From: Peromyscus leucopus
Lineage: Eukaryota; Chordata; Mammalia; Rodentia; Cricetidae
Assembly (NCBI RefSeq): GCF_004664715.2
Contig: NC_051068.1
Location: 50,070,953 to 50,134,952 of the forward strand
Direction of reading: 5' to 3'
Length of the DNA: 64,000 nucleotides
In this document: positions 47,980 to 59,867 of the stretch, piece after piece
Layout: every line of letters starts with the position of its first letter
Position numbering within the stretch: position 1 is the stretch's first letter
Position numbers and translations under genes: made by a program
Notes under the pieces: model-generated
What the model saw: only the letters and a program-made list of their open reading frames with translations
The model's database searches: none
What the model was told of the DNA's origin: nothing

Positions 47980-48990
47980 TTTTTCAATAAAAGAAATTGG
48001 ATCATGGGCGGGGCGGGGGGGGGCATATTTAAGTTCTGATCCTGAATAATTTTCGACACATACTCAAAATATAGACTATGTAGGGAAAGTGTATTAAAGG
48101 ATTTCATGCCCCTGTTTCTATTATTCTATGTGAATCTCCCATTCCCAAAACCTCATGTCTATCTCCTCTGTGTTTCATCTTTCCTTAGATACTGATTAAG
48201 TGCTTACATAAAGCACTCTAAACTCGGCCTTAAATTTCAGTAAGAAGTTATATATACTTTTCTGTGATACACTTGACCCCACAAATTTTGATTAAAATTT
48301 GGATCTCAACTTAGGATCTGATAATTCTTGTGCTTAATCAAACCTTAGGATTAGAGTTGTACACTGCTCCTGATGATCTTATTAAACCATCATCTCTAAT
48401 GATCTAGTGCATATGTTAACAGCTCACCTACTTTACATCTGAGACTGAATTCTGTTCCTTCTAGATAAACATGTGACATCCTGTGTAATTCTTACTGCGT
48501 TTTTATAATCAGAGTGAAGGAGAGAGAGAAACACAGAGAAGGAAAAGGAAAACAATTTGGGGGGGGCAAGCAGGTATGAAGGAGAGGCACATAGAAACAC
48601 AGTGAAATTCCAGCCATGGAGACATAATGTAAACAGAAATTTTAGAGACAGTATAAAATAATTTTCTTAAGTATTTTTAGTAGTATTCTTTAGATGTCAG
48701 TAACAAAAATAATGAAATATTATAGTAAGAGTCTTTGAGGCTTAGAATAAAACAGAAATACTGTTTTTCATTTATAATCTTCCTTTTTTGCAACTGGTCT
48801 CAAAGTCTTACTTGGTGTTTATAACCATCTTCCTCTGCTACCCATTCTATATTTCTTTCTCTGCATATTATGTACCAGAAAATGCATTAAAATGCTCAAG
48901 TGTAAATATCATATCTGGTACAGCAATTGCAATAGGAGTCATTACTTAAGTTTGTTGTATATAACTTTCATTCTCCATGCTCCTTCTCAC
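47980..48990. other. No gene seen
   Basis: Contains short G runs (48008-48025 and 48560-48567) and otherwise AT-rich unique DNA. Confidence 0.4.
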
Positions 48991-48999
48991 TTTGTTACA

Positions 49000-50440
49000 A
49001 GCCAAATAGGATAGGTAAAGTGAGATGTAATGGAAACGACTATCTCTGCATTTTTCATGTCCTTGATGGTGTCAGTAACTTCTGTGGTTCCTCCATGGAT
49101 TCAATACTGGTTTTGGTTTACTATTTTCTTTAGAAACAATTCTAAAGATATCTCTTTATCATTTCTACTTATAAAAGACCTTATTCTACAGGTCAGGGAA
49201 CCCATGTAGGAATTATGTCAGCTTCCAAGGGTACCATTTCCAATTATATAATCTTAAACTGGGGAAATAACCAGATGAAATCTGAGACTCGGTGGACTTA
49301 ACTGTGAGCCAGACTTCAGCCAAAATTCTGTTAATCACCTGACCTATATGAGCTCCTGGTCAAGCCACTATGGACATTCCTTTGTCTATGCTGCCCGTTA
49401 TGATAACTATAATTACCTTGTCTCTGGCAATTAAGTACTGCCACCTGGCCCCTGGTATCCTGGGACCCAATTAAACTCATTGTATTTAATTCATCAAACT
49501 GGACAGTAGCATTTCTGACCATAAGATCTGGCACAAGGAACAGGAATACAACAAAGCTCTTCAAATGTGCTGGTGCCCCCTTTACTATTTTGTGTCTTAT
49601 AGCATTAGTGAAGATTTTATACATCATACCCACTCTAGAATTACAATTATTTCCCTGATCTTTAAAATCCATTCACCATCAATATGTGAAGGAAAATCAA
49701 ACATCTTCAGCGCCTTTTTACTTGGTCATCATTTGACAAATGCTTCAGGAAACCAGTCAAACAAACTTTTAGCATCCATTTAACAGTTTAAGCTTCAATA
49801 TTAAACTTAGTGTCTCTATTAGTTGTCCATATCAATAAAGTAGGCCTAATCCAGTTTTATATCCCTTCCATTATTATCTCACACACTTAAAATACATTGC
49901 CACATGTATTCACCATATTTCAGCTAGAACAAATTAACAAACTCATTAATATCTTTAGTGGTATACTCTATGTCCTCATGAACTAAACTATCTGCCCTCA
50001 AGGAGTCTGCTTATCTCAACTCTGGGTATAGGTCTAGAGGCCTTGAGGGACATCATTATTTTCTTGCCTGGTGTCCTCTTAATGGAAAGTTACTGCTGGT
50101 TTGGCAGACAATGAAGGATTAATTTCTTCAGGATGTGGAGGTTTATATACATTCTCTGTTAGGGGTGGAAAGAACACTACTTCTAAAGACATAAATCCTT
50201 CAGACTCTGAGGGTTCAAAGTACACAATCTCCATAGGATTCTCCCACACATCTATATCCCATTTTACAGGATCCCATTCTTTAATAATACAATACCTGCC
50301 TGTACTTTAATAGCTGACACCATCCAAGTCTTGGACATGAATTTTGTTGTAATTTAGCCAGTCTTGTGATGAGGGCTTGGGTTTGGTTTTCAACAACCTG
50401 GCTGTTGGAGCGAAGCTCCTCTATCAGGGTGAATGATATG
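49000..50440 (-). pseudogene. Possible ancient ERV gag-like remnant
   Basis: The minus strand holds stretches of retroviral-like frame broken by stops and shifts. The longest is 113 residues at 49331-49672, containing QFDELNTMSLIG and a basic RQRNVHSGLTR segment. A heptad-like stretch precedes it near 50350-50430. It lies directly downstream, in minus orientation, of an LTR-like block at 50445-50880, as gag should. I suspect an ERVL-type gag, but the match is by pattern only and no zinc knuckle is visible. Confidence 0.35.
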
Positions 50441-50444
50441 ATGA

Positions 50445-50880
50445 TTCCAAGGTATGATTAAAGAGAACGTTTTGTTGTATATATGAGAGAGACTCCTGCC
50501 ATAAGCATCTGGGAGAGTTCAGAGCAGGGGGGGGGAATGGAAGATTATACATGGCCAACAAACTGAACTGGGTCATGAGAGGAGGGGGCAGATCTATATA
50601 GCAATAGGGGAGAGACAGAATCAAGAAAGAGAAAAATCAGCCAAGTGAACCAAGAGAGTGTATGTTCAAAATGGCAGGATTATATAGGAAAGATAAGCTG
50701 AGGGAAAGGAGTGAAGGCCTGGGATGGAGAGATTTAGGGAAAGGATGGGGTGAGAAAAGTTAAGAGGGGCCATAGTTACTGAGTGAGGATTTAGACCAGT
50801 ATGGTCTTATGTATGCTAATAGGCACTACAGTAAGCCATTGGTCCTGGATTTCTTTGGAACCTAACACAGGTCTCACTTA
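50445..50880 (-). mobile_element. Probable old ERV LTR
   Basis: Plus-strand blocks aaggtatgattaaagagaacgttttgttgtatatatgagagagactcctgcc, gagttcagagcagg and ggggagagacagaatcaagaaagag lead to ggtcctggatttctttggaacc. The purine-rich composition and position next to the gag-like remnant fit an LTR in minus orientation. Exact ends and a target duplication were not established. Confidence 0.4.
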
Positions 50881-51250
50881 AAAACCTTTAGACTATTTAC
50901 TTACATTTGGAGCTCATTAATTGTTTCACTTAGTTATTTTCCTTTGCACTGTATCCTGATAGTCATTGCTTGATTTTATCCCCAAATTAATTCTATTCTC
51001 TTGTCAATTTATCCAGAAATGCTAGAAGCAACTAGCCAGCATCATTTTAAAAAGGTCTATATAAACAGTCACTGAATTCCTTATTACATGCAGCAAGCCT
51101 TTCAAATATTTCCAACCAGGAGCTTTTAGTGTCCCTCATACTAATAGGAGAGTCTTCAGTAACCTTGGGTGTTGGTGATTTCCCAAGCCTACTACAGATT
51201 CCTAATAAATTCATCCTTATAATAGTGTTTTCCTAGAAGGTATCACAATT
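50881..51250. other. No gene seen
   Basis: AT-rich DNA, no recognised element. Confidence 0.4.
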
Positions 51251-51254
51251 TATG

Positions 51255-51275
51255 TTAGTCATTGTCCTCTATAGG

Positions 51276-51332
<57 letters not shown>

Positions 51333-51420
51333 GAAGAAGTTTGTTTGGGCTTCCATCATATCAGGGAATCTGGAAATCGGGGATCAGGCAATGGTGAGAA
51401 ACCTCATCTCAAATATCAAA
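51255..51420 (+). mobile_element. Old repeat seeded with (AC)n(AT)n
   Basis: Begins gttagtcattgtcctctataggaac, then (AC)n (51277-51314) and (AT)n (51315-51332), then gaagaagtttgtttgggcttccatc. The opening phrase and array position parallel 42585-42940, so both are probably copies of one ancient family. Confidence 0.4.
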
Positions 51421-52000
51421 TATAAAACACAGAGTTAAAATTCAAACCTGCAGGAAGGAGTCATTAAATTTGCAAAGCCCAGATTCAGTGAAATACCTCC
51501 TTCAGCAAGTCCATATCTCCTAAGTTTCACTGAACAGGGATATCAACAAGATATCAACTATTAAATGCACACAACTATGCAGGGAACATATCACTCAAAC
51601 TACCACATTAAGTCCAACATCATATGAATTAAGCACAAACATGCAATATTTCAGGTGTCCCATTACAAGTAATGCCTGAATACATTTGTACATCTTATAA
51701 AATGAATAATAGTATTACTGTATGAAATTTTCTTTGTTGGACAGAAATATTGATATATTAGGCTTCTGTCTAATTTCTTCAAATTTAAAATTTTGCTTTC
51801 AAAATTAAAACTCAAAAGATTATTCACAAATGGATGGATAATATTGGGACTAAAGAAGAAATGAATAGACACAAGAAAGAAAAGGTATATGAGGACAAAG
51901 AAGGCAAAGAGAAAGAAGAAGTCAAGAAGGGATGTTTTCTGTGATTGCTGAAATAAATGAGATAAAAAAAAAAGATAAGATATTCGATTAGACATAAACT
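51421..52000. other. No gene seen
   Basis: AT-rich unique DNA. The long minus-strand frames (51663-52120) are Phe/Leu/Ser-rich low-complexity read-throughs of a purine-rich strand. Confidence 0.4.
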
Positions 52001-52004
52001 GCTA

Positions 52005-52700
52005 CAGGAGGTCTTGACATCCCCTGCATCTTTAGGATTCCCTTTAACTTTGACTTTACTTTTTTTTTTTTCCTTCATCGTGGGCTCTTCAGCCACCCTA
52101 AAGCTGATCAACTTTTCCACACATTACCTGGCCTCAATGGCTTTCTTAATCGTGAAACATGGGCAAAAATACATTCTTTCCTTACATTTATGTATCTGGA
52201 CTGCAAAACCACCTCTAGATAGACAATAATGACTATTTTTACTCTCTGCTCAGGCTGTGGTCTTGTCCTCTAGATCATTCTTTTAGTGCTTACTTTGTAC
52301 CTTTAAGACTAGTTCACGAAAAACATGTTCGTTGGTGGCTATTGACAGCAGAAACGGCTGTGGTGGTATTCTCATTTCAAGCTTTCCCATCTCAAATATA
52401 TTTGTATCTCACAAGTTAGAGCCTTTGATGTGTTTCTTCATGAGTTTTAACATACTTTTCCCATTGAATGTGAAGTTTCTTTTTCATGTCACTGATCACT
52501 TGAAAAGTTAGCTTATCTCCATGTTACGCCTCCACAAGTCTAAATCCATGCAGACCACTGTTCTTTCAGTGTTCATTTCTCTAATCTCTGTCACTGCAGA
52601 TCTGCACATACCAAGAAGCAGCACACAGGCCTCAGATTGAACCGTAAGCTTCCTCCAATGTGCTCTGCCACAAAAATTAGCCCACTGCCTTTTTATCATT
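52005..52700 (-). mobile_element. Possible antisense ERV/MaLR internal fragment
   Basis: Phrases such as ggtcttgacatcccctgcatctttaggattccc, aatcgtgaaacatgggcaaaaatac and ctccaatgtgctctgccacaaaa read like the antisense of a rodent ERV internal region. No ORF or LTR supports it, and it could be unique DNA. Confidence 0.3.
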
Positions 52701-52704
52701 AATT

Positions 52705-53255
52705 TTGAGATTACACTATAATTTTGAATTCCTTCTCAGTAAAAATTCAGGACCCTGGTAGAATGAAAGTCAATATTTTGACAGAGCATAACACAAATGA
52801 CCTCAAGTTCAGTTCTCAATAAAGTCCTGTTTTTCTATTAAATCTTGAGAGTTGAGCTGCCACTCTGCCTTTGTTTTGGCATTTACCTGTACAAATAATG
52901 AAATGAGTTATTCTGAAAATATTCTAAGGCTTCCTTACCCATGGTAATGAATATTAACCATCATAAATAATTTTTTATTATATTGTATATTTCTCAGTAT
53001 ATTCTCAGCATATGAGAAAGCAACTAACTTTGTTAGAGATATAGTGCTTCTTTTTCTCATTTCCAGCTATTTGTAGCATGAGAAATCCTTTAAAGTTTCA
53101 TTCTGATTTGTAATCACTTTCTCTTCAGGACATTAAATTAACAAGTAAAATTTGAACAACATGGAGTATTTTTTCTTTTTAATAAATTTGTAACTTACAT
53201 TTAGACATCTATAGCACTTTTCATTAAGAGTAATTTATTAAAGAGGTGAGTGGCT
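52705..53255. other. No gene seen
   Basis: AT-rich DNA up to the L1 promoter region. Confidence 0.4.
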
Positions 53256-53261
53256 GTTCTC

Positions 53262-53640
53262 CTAGCTGGTCAACCCAGCCTCTAGGTCTTAGTCTCAAGG
53301 GCACAAACCATGCCCACATACTCCCCCGCCCCCCATTACAGTCCCAGTTGCAGGCCAGCAGGCAGACTCCTGCAGGCAGGCCTGACTACTGCCTATTGGA
53401 CCAAGAGATGAGTTACTATCCTCCCTAACCTAGACTCTAGGCCCTAGATCTAGGGGTCAACCCATGCTCCCCTAACCCCACCCATTGCGCTCCAGTTGCA
53501 GGGCAGCAGGCAAGACTCCTGTGGGCAGTCAGTCCTTCCCACCACCACCTCATATTGGACCCTGCAATCTAAAAGTCCCACTCTCCCCCCAAACCCACCC
53601 ATCCCCCAGAGACTCCAGCAGCTTCCTGAGACACAAACAT
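53262..53640 (+). promoter_or_regulatory. L1 5' UTR with two tandem promoter monomers
   Basis: Two imperfect copies of a 150-160 bp unit are visible. Shared landmarks are ctctagg (53280 and 53435), gttgcaggsCagcaggca-like (53347 and 53495), actcctg...ggcag, and attggacc (53395 and 53554). Tandem monomers upstream of ORF1 are the promoter arrangement of murid L1s. The unit here is GC- and C-rich against an AT-rich background. Both copies are mutated, so activity is doubtful. Confidence 0.65.
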
Positions 53641-54745
53641 CATTTCCACCAATTGGAGGAAAAGAAAGGTCAACTCCAGTACAAGAATATATTCAACAAC
53701 ATGAAGAACAATATGGCACCATCAGAACCTAGCAGATCGACTACAGCAAGACCTGAATATCCCAACATAGAAGAAGCAGAAGAAAATGACCTTTAAAATG
53801 ACTTTATAAAGATAATACAGGTCTTTAAAGAGGAAATGAAAAATCCCCTTAAAGAAATCAAGGAAAAGACAAAAAAAATTGGGAGAAATCAATAAATCTC
53901 TTAAAGAAAGTCAAGAAAAACAAGACAAAGTGATCAAACAGGTGAAGGAAACAGTTCAAGACTTGAAAACTGAAATAGAAGCAATAAAGAAGACACAAAC
54001 TGATGGAATGCTGGAAATGGAAAATCTGAGTAAACAGACAGGAACTACAGATGCAAGCATAATCAACAGAATTACAAGAGATGAGGAAAGAATCTCTGGC
54101 ATTGAAGATACAATAGAGGAAATAGATTCATTCGTCAAAGAAAGCATTAAAGCCAACACAAAATGTCCAGAAAATCTGGAACACCATAAAAATACCAAGG
54201 CTAAGATTAATAGGGAGAGAAGGAGAAAAATACCAGCTCAAAGAAACAGAAAATACATTCAACAAAACCATAGAAGAAAACTTCCTTCTAAAGAAGGAAA
54301 TGCCTATGAAGATACAAGAAGCTTACAGAACACTAATAAACTGAAACCCCCCAAAAGTCCCCTCTCTACATAATAATCAAATTACTATATATATACTCTT
54401 TCAACATAATAATCAAACCAGTAAAAATACAGAACAAAGAAAGAATATTAAAAGCTGAAAGGAAAAAGGCCAAGTAACATATAAAGGCAGACCCTTCAGA
54501 ATAACGTCTGACTTCTCAATGCAGACTATGAAAGCCACAAGGTTCTGGTCAGATATTATGCAGACACTAAGAGATCGCAGATGCCAGCCTAGACTATTAT
54601 ACCTAGAAAAACTCTCCATCACCATAGATGGAGTAAACAAGATAGTTCATGATAAAACCAGATTTAAACAATACCTAGCCACAAATCCAGCCCTACAGAA
54701 AGCACTAGAAGGAAAAAGCCAACCTAAGGAAGTTAGGTGCACCCA
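53641..54745 (+). pseudogene. L1 ORF1 pseudogene
   Basis: A broken ORF1. The N-terminal part (53641-53796) ends in a shift. The coiled-coil part (53879-54205) is rich in Lys, Glu and Gln with heptad spacing and includes KESQEKQDKVIKQVKETVQ and SIINRITRDEERISGIED. A second shift near 54205 moves the following part (GEKYQLKETENTFNK) to another frame. A third open block (54519-54735) encodes the C-terminal RNA-binding half with QPRLLYLEKLSITIDG and LATNPALQKALEG. A 36-bp insertion lies at 54368-54417. No ORF2 follows. Confidence 0.9.
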
Positions 54746-54812
54746 CGATAAGCAGTAAAGCATATTCTTAGCATTCATGAGGTTCTGGGTTTGATACCCA
54801 GAACCAAATGGA
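54745..54812 (+). mobile_element. Possible ID-type SINE remnant
   Basis: taaagcatattcttagcattcatgaggttctgggtttgatacccagaacc resembles the 3' half of an ID element with a B box (ggtttgatacc). It lies directly after the L1 ORF1 remnant and may mark the rearrangement that removed ORF2. Confidence 0.35.
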
Positions 54813-54814
54813 GA

Positions 54815-56400
54815 TGAATAACTTATCTGGAAAATAATATTTAGTGGAACCTACATATATATTGAAGGGTGCTGACATAGGCTTCACGGAATTCTTTACT
54901 TCTGTTGTTATCAAATGTTCTTCATGTAATCCTAGGAATTTTTGACAATGCACAGGCAAATGACCAAGAACTAGACTTAGCTCATAGATGTCAATAAGAT
55001 ACATTAATATCACTATTATATATATATATATCCATTGACAAGGAAATAACATTATATTTTTATTTGTTTTCAAATATTGAATAAGCTTTGGAAAATAAAT
55101 ATTCAATTATTTGTGTTCCAAATGAAAATTCATCAAGAGTCTTCATTTAATGATTTGGTCATGATTTTAAATTGTGCGTTTGTTTTTTTACATGTATATC
55201 TTATTCGTACCTGACAAAAACACATATTGAAAGCAAAGTTCCTACATGTTAAGCACACACTAGATGTTCAGTAGAAAGTATTGGAAAAAAGGAACAAGTA
55301 TAATCAATGAGCTCAAGTTTTTGCTTTGGGAACTAGTCCTAAGTTTATAGTTCAAATTTAGCCTGACAGGATGTTCAACAAACCATATTTCACTTTCATT
55401 GAACTGAAAGATGTATTAACTTTTCTTTTTGATGCATAAAAACAGTCCCTAATAGCATTTTTCTTGTATTGCCAACAATAGATTCAGATTTTCATTTGAA
55501 TGAGAATTTTAAGCTTCAGGTTTTCTTGTGCTTTGAATGCATTTGTGCTTTTTTTTTTGATTCATTCACATCATAGGGTACAATTTGGCAAGCAATAATT
55601 TACCCAGCAATAAACAAAACAAGATTCAGAAATCTGGGAGACACATGTATGACATGTTTTATTCTAACAAGTTAATTTTTCTATTAGGAAAAAATGAACT
55701 CCAGGAATTCACTTTAACTCTTACAATAAATTTCATTCAACTGTCTTCAAAATTGAGAAATGTTTTGTCAGGCATTTAAATAAGAAAAATACTTGTTATA
55801 AACATCTAAGCTGAATAAGAATAGGGTATTGCAGTTTATGTGTGTAAATTCTAGGAGGTCAAATCACCCATTGTCTACATACTTATAAACTGATGCATAT
55901 TCATTGAAATGATAATGAGTTTCTAGAACTTTTAAAGTTTCATTACTGTTAGGAACCGAAAGTTAGATAGAACTATGGACGGGCTGAGAGAAAAGGATAA
56001 AACCATCACTAAAAAAGTTAAATTAAGTGGCTCAGTTGTCAATGGTAAGACAGCAGGCTCTCAGAAACTCCACTCGTACAGCAGGCAGATTAAACCCTTG
56101 CTTGTAGCCTGTTATGATATGTCTGTAAGCACTTGCTGTCATGATTTTATCACATATGAAAATACTGGAATTTAGCATAGTACTTTGAAGGCTTTCCTGT
56201 ACATCAATAAATACTTTCTATTCGTTTATTGATAACGATGATGATTAATATAGACATATTTAGTTGTGTTAGTGGATTTTCTAAAAGTCTCCTTAGAATC
56301 ACTTAGAACACTTCAGGAGTGTTCCTGATTATACTTTTTTATTAGTCAGTCTCTTTGGAAAACTGAGACCAATATAGAATTAAATATGAAAGTACATTAT
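54815..56400. other. No gene seen; AT-rich DNA
   Basis: No recognised element. The small frames at 55585 and 55975 lack domains. Confidence 0.45.
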
Positions 56401-56404
56401 TAAT

Positions 56405-56710
56405 AAGACCCTGTACTATGACCTGAATGTTAGTTCACTTCAAAAGTCATACATTGAGACTTAGTACGCAGTATAATAATGTGGATAAATGTGGCATTTT
56501 TGTTATACTATCTTGTGATGGCAAGGTCTGTGAACACCAATATTATTTTTTATCATTAAGATTAGAGAGATTTTTTGGTCCTCCCAATCATAAAGATGAT
56601 TTCTATAATGAATTATCCCTCTCCAGACACCAGATATGATGGTAATAATGTTCTTGGGCTTCCTCACATCCAGAACTGTAAGAAATAGATGTATTTAGCT
56701 TATTAACATG
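56405..56710 (+). mobile_element. Ancient MLT1/MST-like MaLR LTR
   Basis: cctgaatgttagttcacttcaaaagtcatacattgagacttagta, then gatggcaaggtctgtgaac, ctccagacaccagatatgatgg and cttcctcacatccagaactgtaagaaatagatg follow the LTR order of mammalian ERVL-MaLR elements, with a decayed AATAAA at the end. It predates the rodent-specific insertions. Confidence 0.6.
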
Positions 56711-58905
56711 GTAAGTTGCGATAATTTTGTTTAGAAAGCCTAAATGTAGTAAAATAACATGTGTAGGATAAATGATAATGTGGGGAAAACCTGAGAGAAG
56801 TATCAACCATTCTGCAAGCTTTTTTTCCTTGGGAAGGAAATAGACCATCTCAATGTCTAAGCAAAGGGCAATTAGATCTTCTAGCAATCCAAACACCAAC
56901 ATCACTGGAATTCACGATTTACTTAGAAACTTAACTTCAGCATTCTTGACAGTGATGGATTTCAGAATAAAACAGCTCGTGTCTTCTATCCAATTGCATT
57001 TGCTATAGTTAGATGTTTAAAAGACTAATTTACCAACTTTTTCTCTAGCTCAATTAAATGAGTTCAAATGGCATATTTAGCAGTAGGATGAACAGTAAAT
57101 TAACAGTAGATTCTGTTTTACAGGTATCTTTATAACACTTGCAGTTGTTCTTTATAGAGTCACTTTTCAAACTCATGTCTTACCATGATAACTTTACTTT
57201 GAATATCTCACATTCAGTTTCCAAAGAATCCTTTATATTCTTATGATAGATTTGAATCAAAACTTTGTATGACACTAATCTATGCTATGAAAATGGCACA
57301 GACTCTATGTAGTTAAAGTAGACAAAATGTCATTTGCAGCAAGTTGAAAATAAGTGAACATATGGACAGTAAATGTAAGAGCTGGGACTAGTTATCTTCT
57401 TTTACTGCAACCCTGGTGAGGATTCGGGTGAAAAAAAATCGTATTTTGTGACAGCCAGACACAGGAAAATCTTGATAAGAATAGTAGCAAAGATCAGGTA
57501 TTAAATATTGATCCAGATTCATTTTATTCTTAAAAAGTTTCTGATGAAGAAAAAAAAAATTGGTCAAAAAAATTTAACACTGTGGGACAAAGAAGAAGCG
57601 GCCATCAATATGATAAAAGAATGAACCTTATTAGATTCTGCTCTTCCTTACGGTCAGGCTGAAGATTGGATAAGGTTATAGTGAAACTCTCAAGAACTGT
57701 GCTTAAACATACATATTTTCGGAATGAAACAGAAGTAATGTGCAAGTGAAGATGCCTTTAAGAGGCTGCCGAACTTTTTGTTGCATATTTGCTAAGTGGG
57801 AAAGGCTAACATGAATGTTCCTATTATTATGCAAAAAGCCTCTCAGGAATGTCCATTTGTGAAATAATAAGAACAGATATGTTATTCACAAGCTTACCAG
57901 AGCTTTGTGGAAATCAATTCTTTAAGAATTCTTAGCTAGTCACAAGTCTGACATGCATTTTATTTTTTTTTGAAAAATAAGAACAACAAGGAATATAAAG
58001 GTAATTTAATTCTCTTTTGTAACTAGCTTGTATTTTAAAGAATATTACTTAATATATTTAATAAATTGAAAATAATTAAGCTTTTAAATATAACAGAAGT
58101 ATTCATTTAAAGTAGAAGAGATATTCAAATGAATCCTGGCAGAGAAACACTCTCATGAGTGATATAAGGTTGAAAAGCTATTATAAGTTTGCAAATGAAT
58201 GCTATTTGATTTATACTTTTTTTCCAATATGAAATAGAAAAGGCAATTTATGGAGTTTCAACTTTCTCTTGAAGTTTTAAATATGTTGTCTCCTCTTATT
58301 CTGAACTGAATAAATTAAACAATGAAACACATTAAACTTATACATTACCTAATTCTACATATTCTTGCCAGCTGTTCAGATTTTATTGAGTAATTCATTA
58401 TCAGTGTGCTAGCATATTTGTGTTGATGAATCACACTGTTATATAAGTAGAACAAATGTGTCCTGGTGATGTATTAACTCAATAACTCAGAAGCAAGCAG
58501 AAAGAAAGGATTTGAGAAAGGTTCAATATGACTACTTTTTTAAATACATTGCATGTAACATTTAATAGGTGGTACAATGATGACTCAATCATAACTGTTT
58601 CAATAGTTCTGTTTTATAATGGGGATATTTTAAAGATGAAAACAACGTAATTTAACCCTGACATTTATATTCCCAATTTTTCTCTGGAAATTTGATTCCA
58701 TCTACGAGCAAAAGTTCTAATGACTATTTTAGTCCCCAGGGTAGAGAGAGACATTGTTTTCAGGTATTATTGAGTACTTTGTTTAGTAACAAACAAATAA
58801 AATTATTTGAGGTTAAATTGGGTTTATAGCATAAGGTATAGCATGCCATGAACCTCACTGTAAGAGCACACATTGCCAAACTTCCCCATGCTTTGTCTAC
58901 TCACT
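56711..58905. other. No gene seen; AT-rich DNA
   Basis: About 2.2 kb with no recognisable repeat or exon. The 100-residue minus frame at 56603-56905 overlaps the MaLR LTR and is chance. Confidence 0.45.
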
Positions 58906-59867
58906 ACTGGTCACCATCAGCTCACTTTAAATTCTATAAAATCAACTTTTGTACATTCAAGCTGTTTTGAACCTCTGTTCAAATGTTTGTCCTCTGTTTA
59001 TCTTATTCCATTTATCATGTTAAATTCATGTTGTTGAAAATGACAAGATTCTGTTCTTTCAAGTGGCTGAATAATACCATTTTGTGAATTGTAACACCAT
59101 TTAGCTCATGCATTTATTTGTTATGGAATGTGTATAATATTTTGTTTACTAATGTCATGTTCTACCACCACACAGGAGTACAGACTGATTTGGTTATATT
59201 CATAGTTTAATATCACTTGATTCTATGGCAGTTCTGTTATTAGTTTAAAAATATAAAAATAAAAATAAATAAAAAAAAAAAAACAAAACAGACCATTTCT
59301 CACGCCAGCAACATGAATGTCCATTACCATTCATTGTGTGTAATGCTTCCCTGTTCACATTCTATCTAGTACTGAATATTTTTAATCTTTTATAATGACC
59401 ATCCTGTTAACATGGCATGATGTCTCATTGTTTTTTATTTGCTTGTATTTTCTTGAAGACTAATATTCTTGGTCATCTTTCCGTATACATGTTGGTCATT
59501 TTTGCTTTGAACAATGTGTGTTTTGATGAGCTACTGCTTGTTTTTAATTGAATCTTTTTCTTTTTGGTATTTAGTTATAGAGGTTTTTCATAATACTGAG
59601 GTATCTGTTGTTATATAGCCTCTGAGTCTAATTTCATATTTTCTAGTTTGTATCTGCATGTGTAGATCTTCTCCTTTGCTGTTAAGAAACTTTTTGATTT
59701 CAAGTAATCTAATTTGTGTGACATTGTATCTATTCCCTAAACATTTGGAGACTCTAGATATTATTGATCATCCCACTGAAATTTTTCTTCTATTTTCCTT
59801 CTGGGAGTTTCATTTCTATGATTTAACTTTTTAATCTATATGGAATTTTGCTTTTGTTACTCATAAG

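Noticed and set aside
47757..48107. A Pro-rich 116-residue minus-strand frame.
   Set aside because: It is antisense to the G-rich L1 3' UTR and following G runs. No start context or domain is present.
53956..54198. An 80-residue hydrophobic minus-strand frame suggesting a membrane protein.
   Set aside because: It is the antisense shadow of the L1 ORF1 coiled-coil region.
54745..54812. Possible tRNA gene, since a B-box-like motif is visible.
   Set aside because: No acceptor stem or cloverleaf can be formed around it. An ID-type SINE remnant explains it better.
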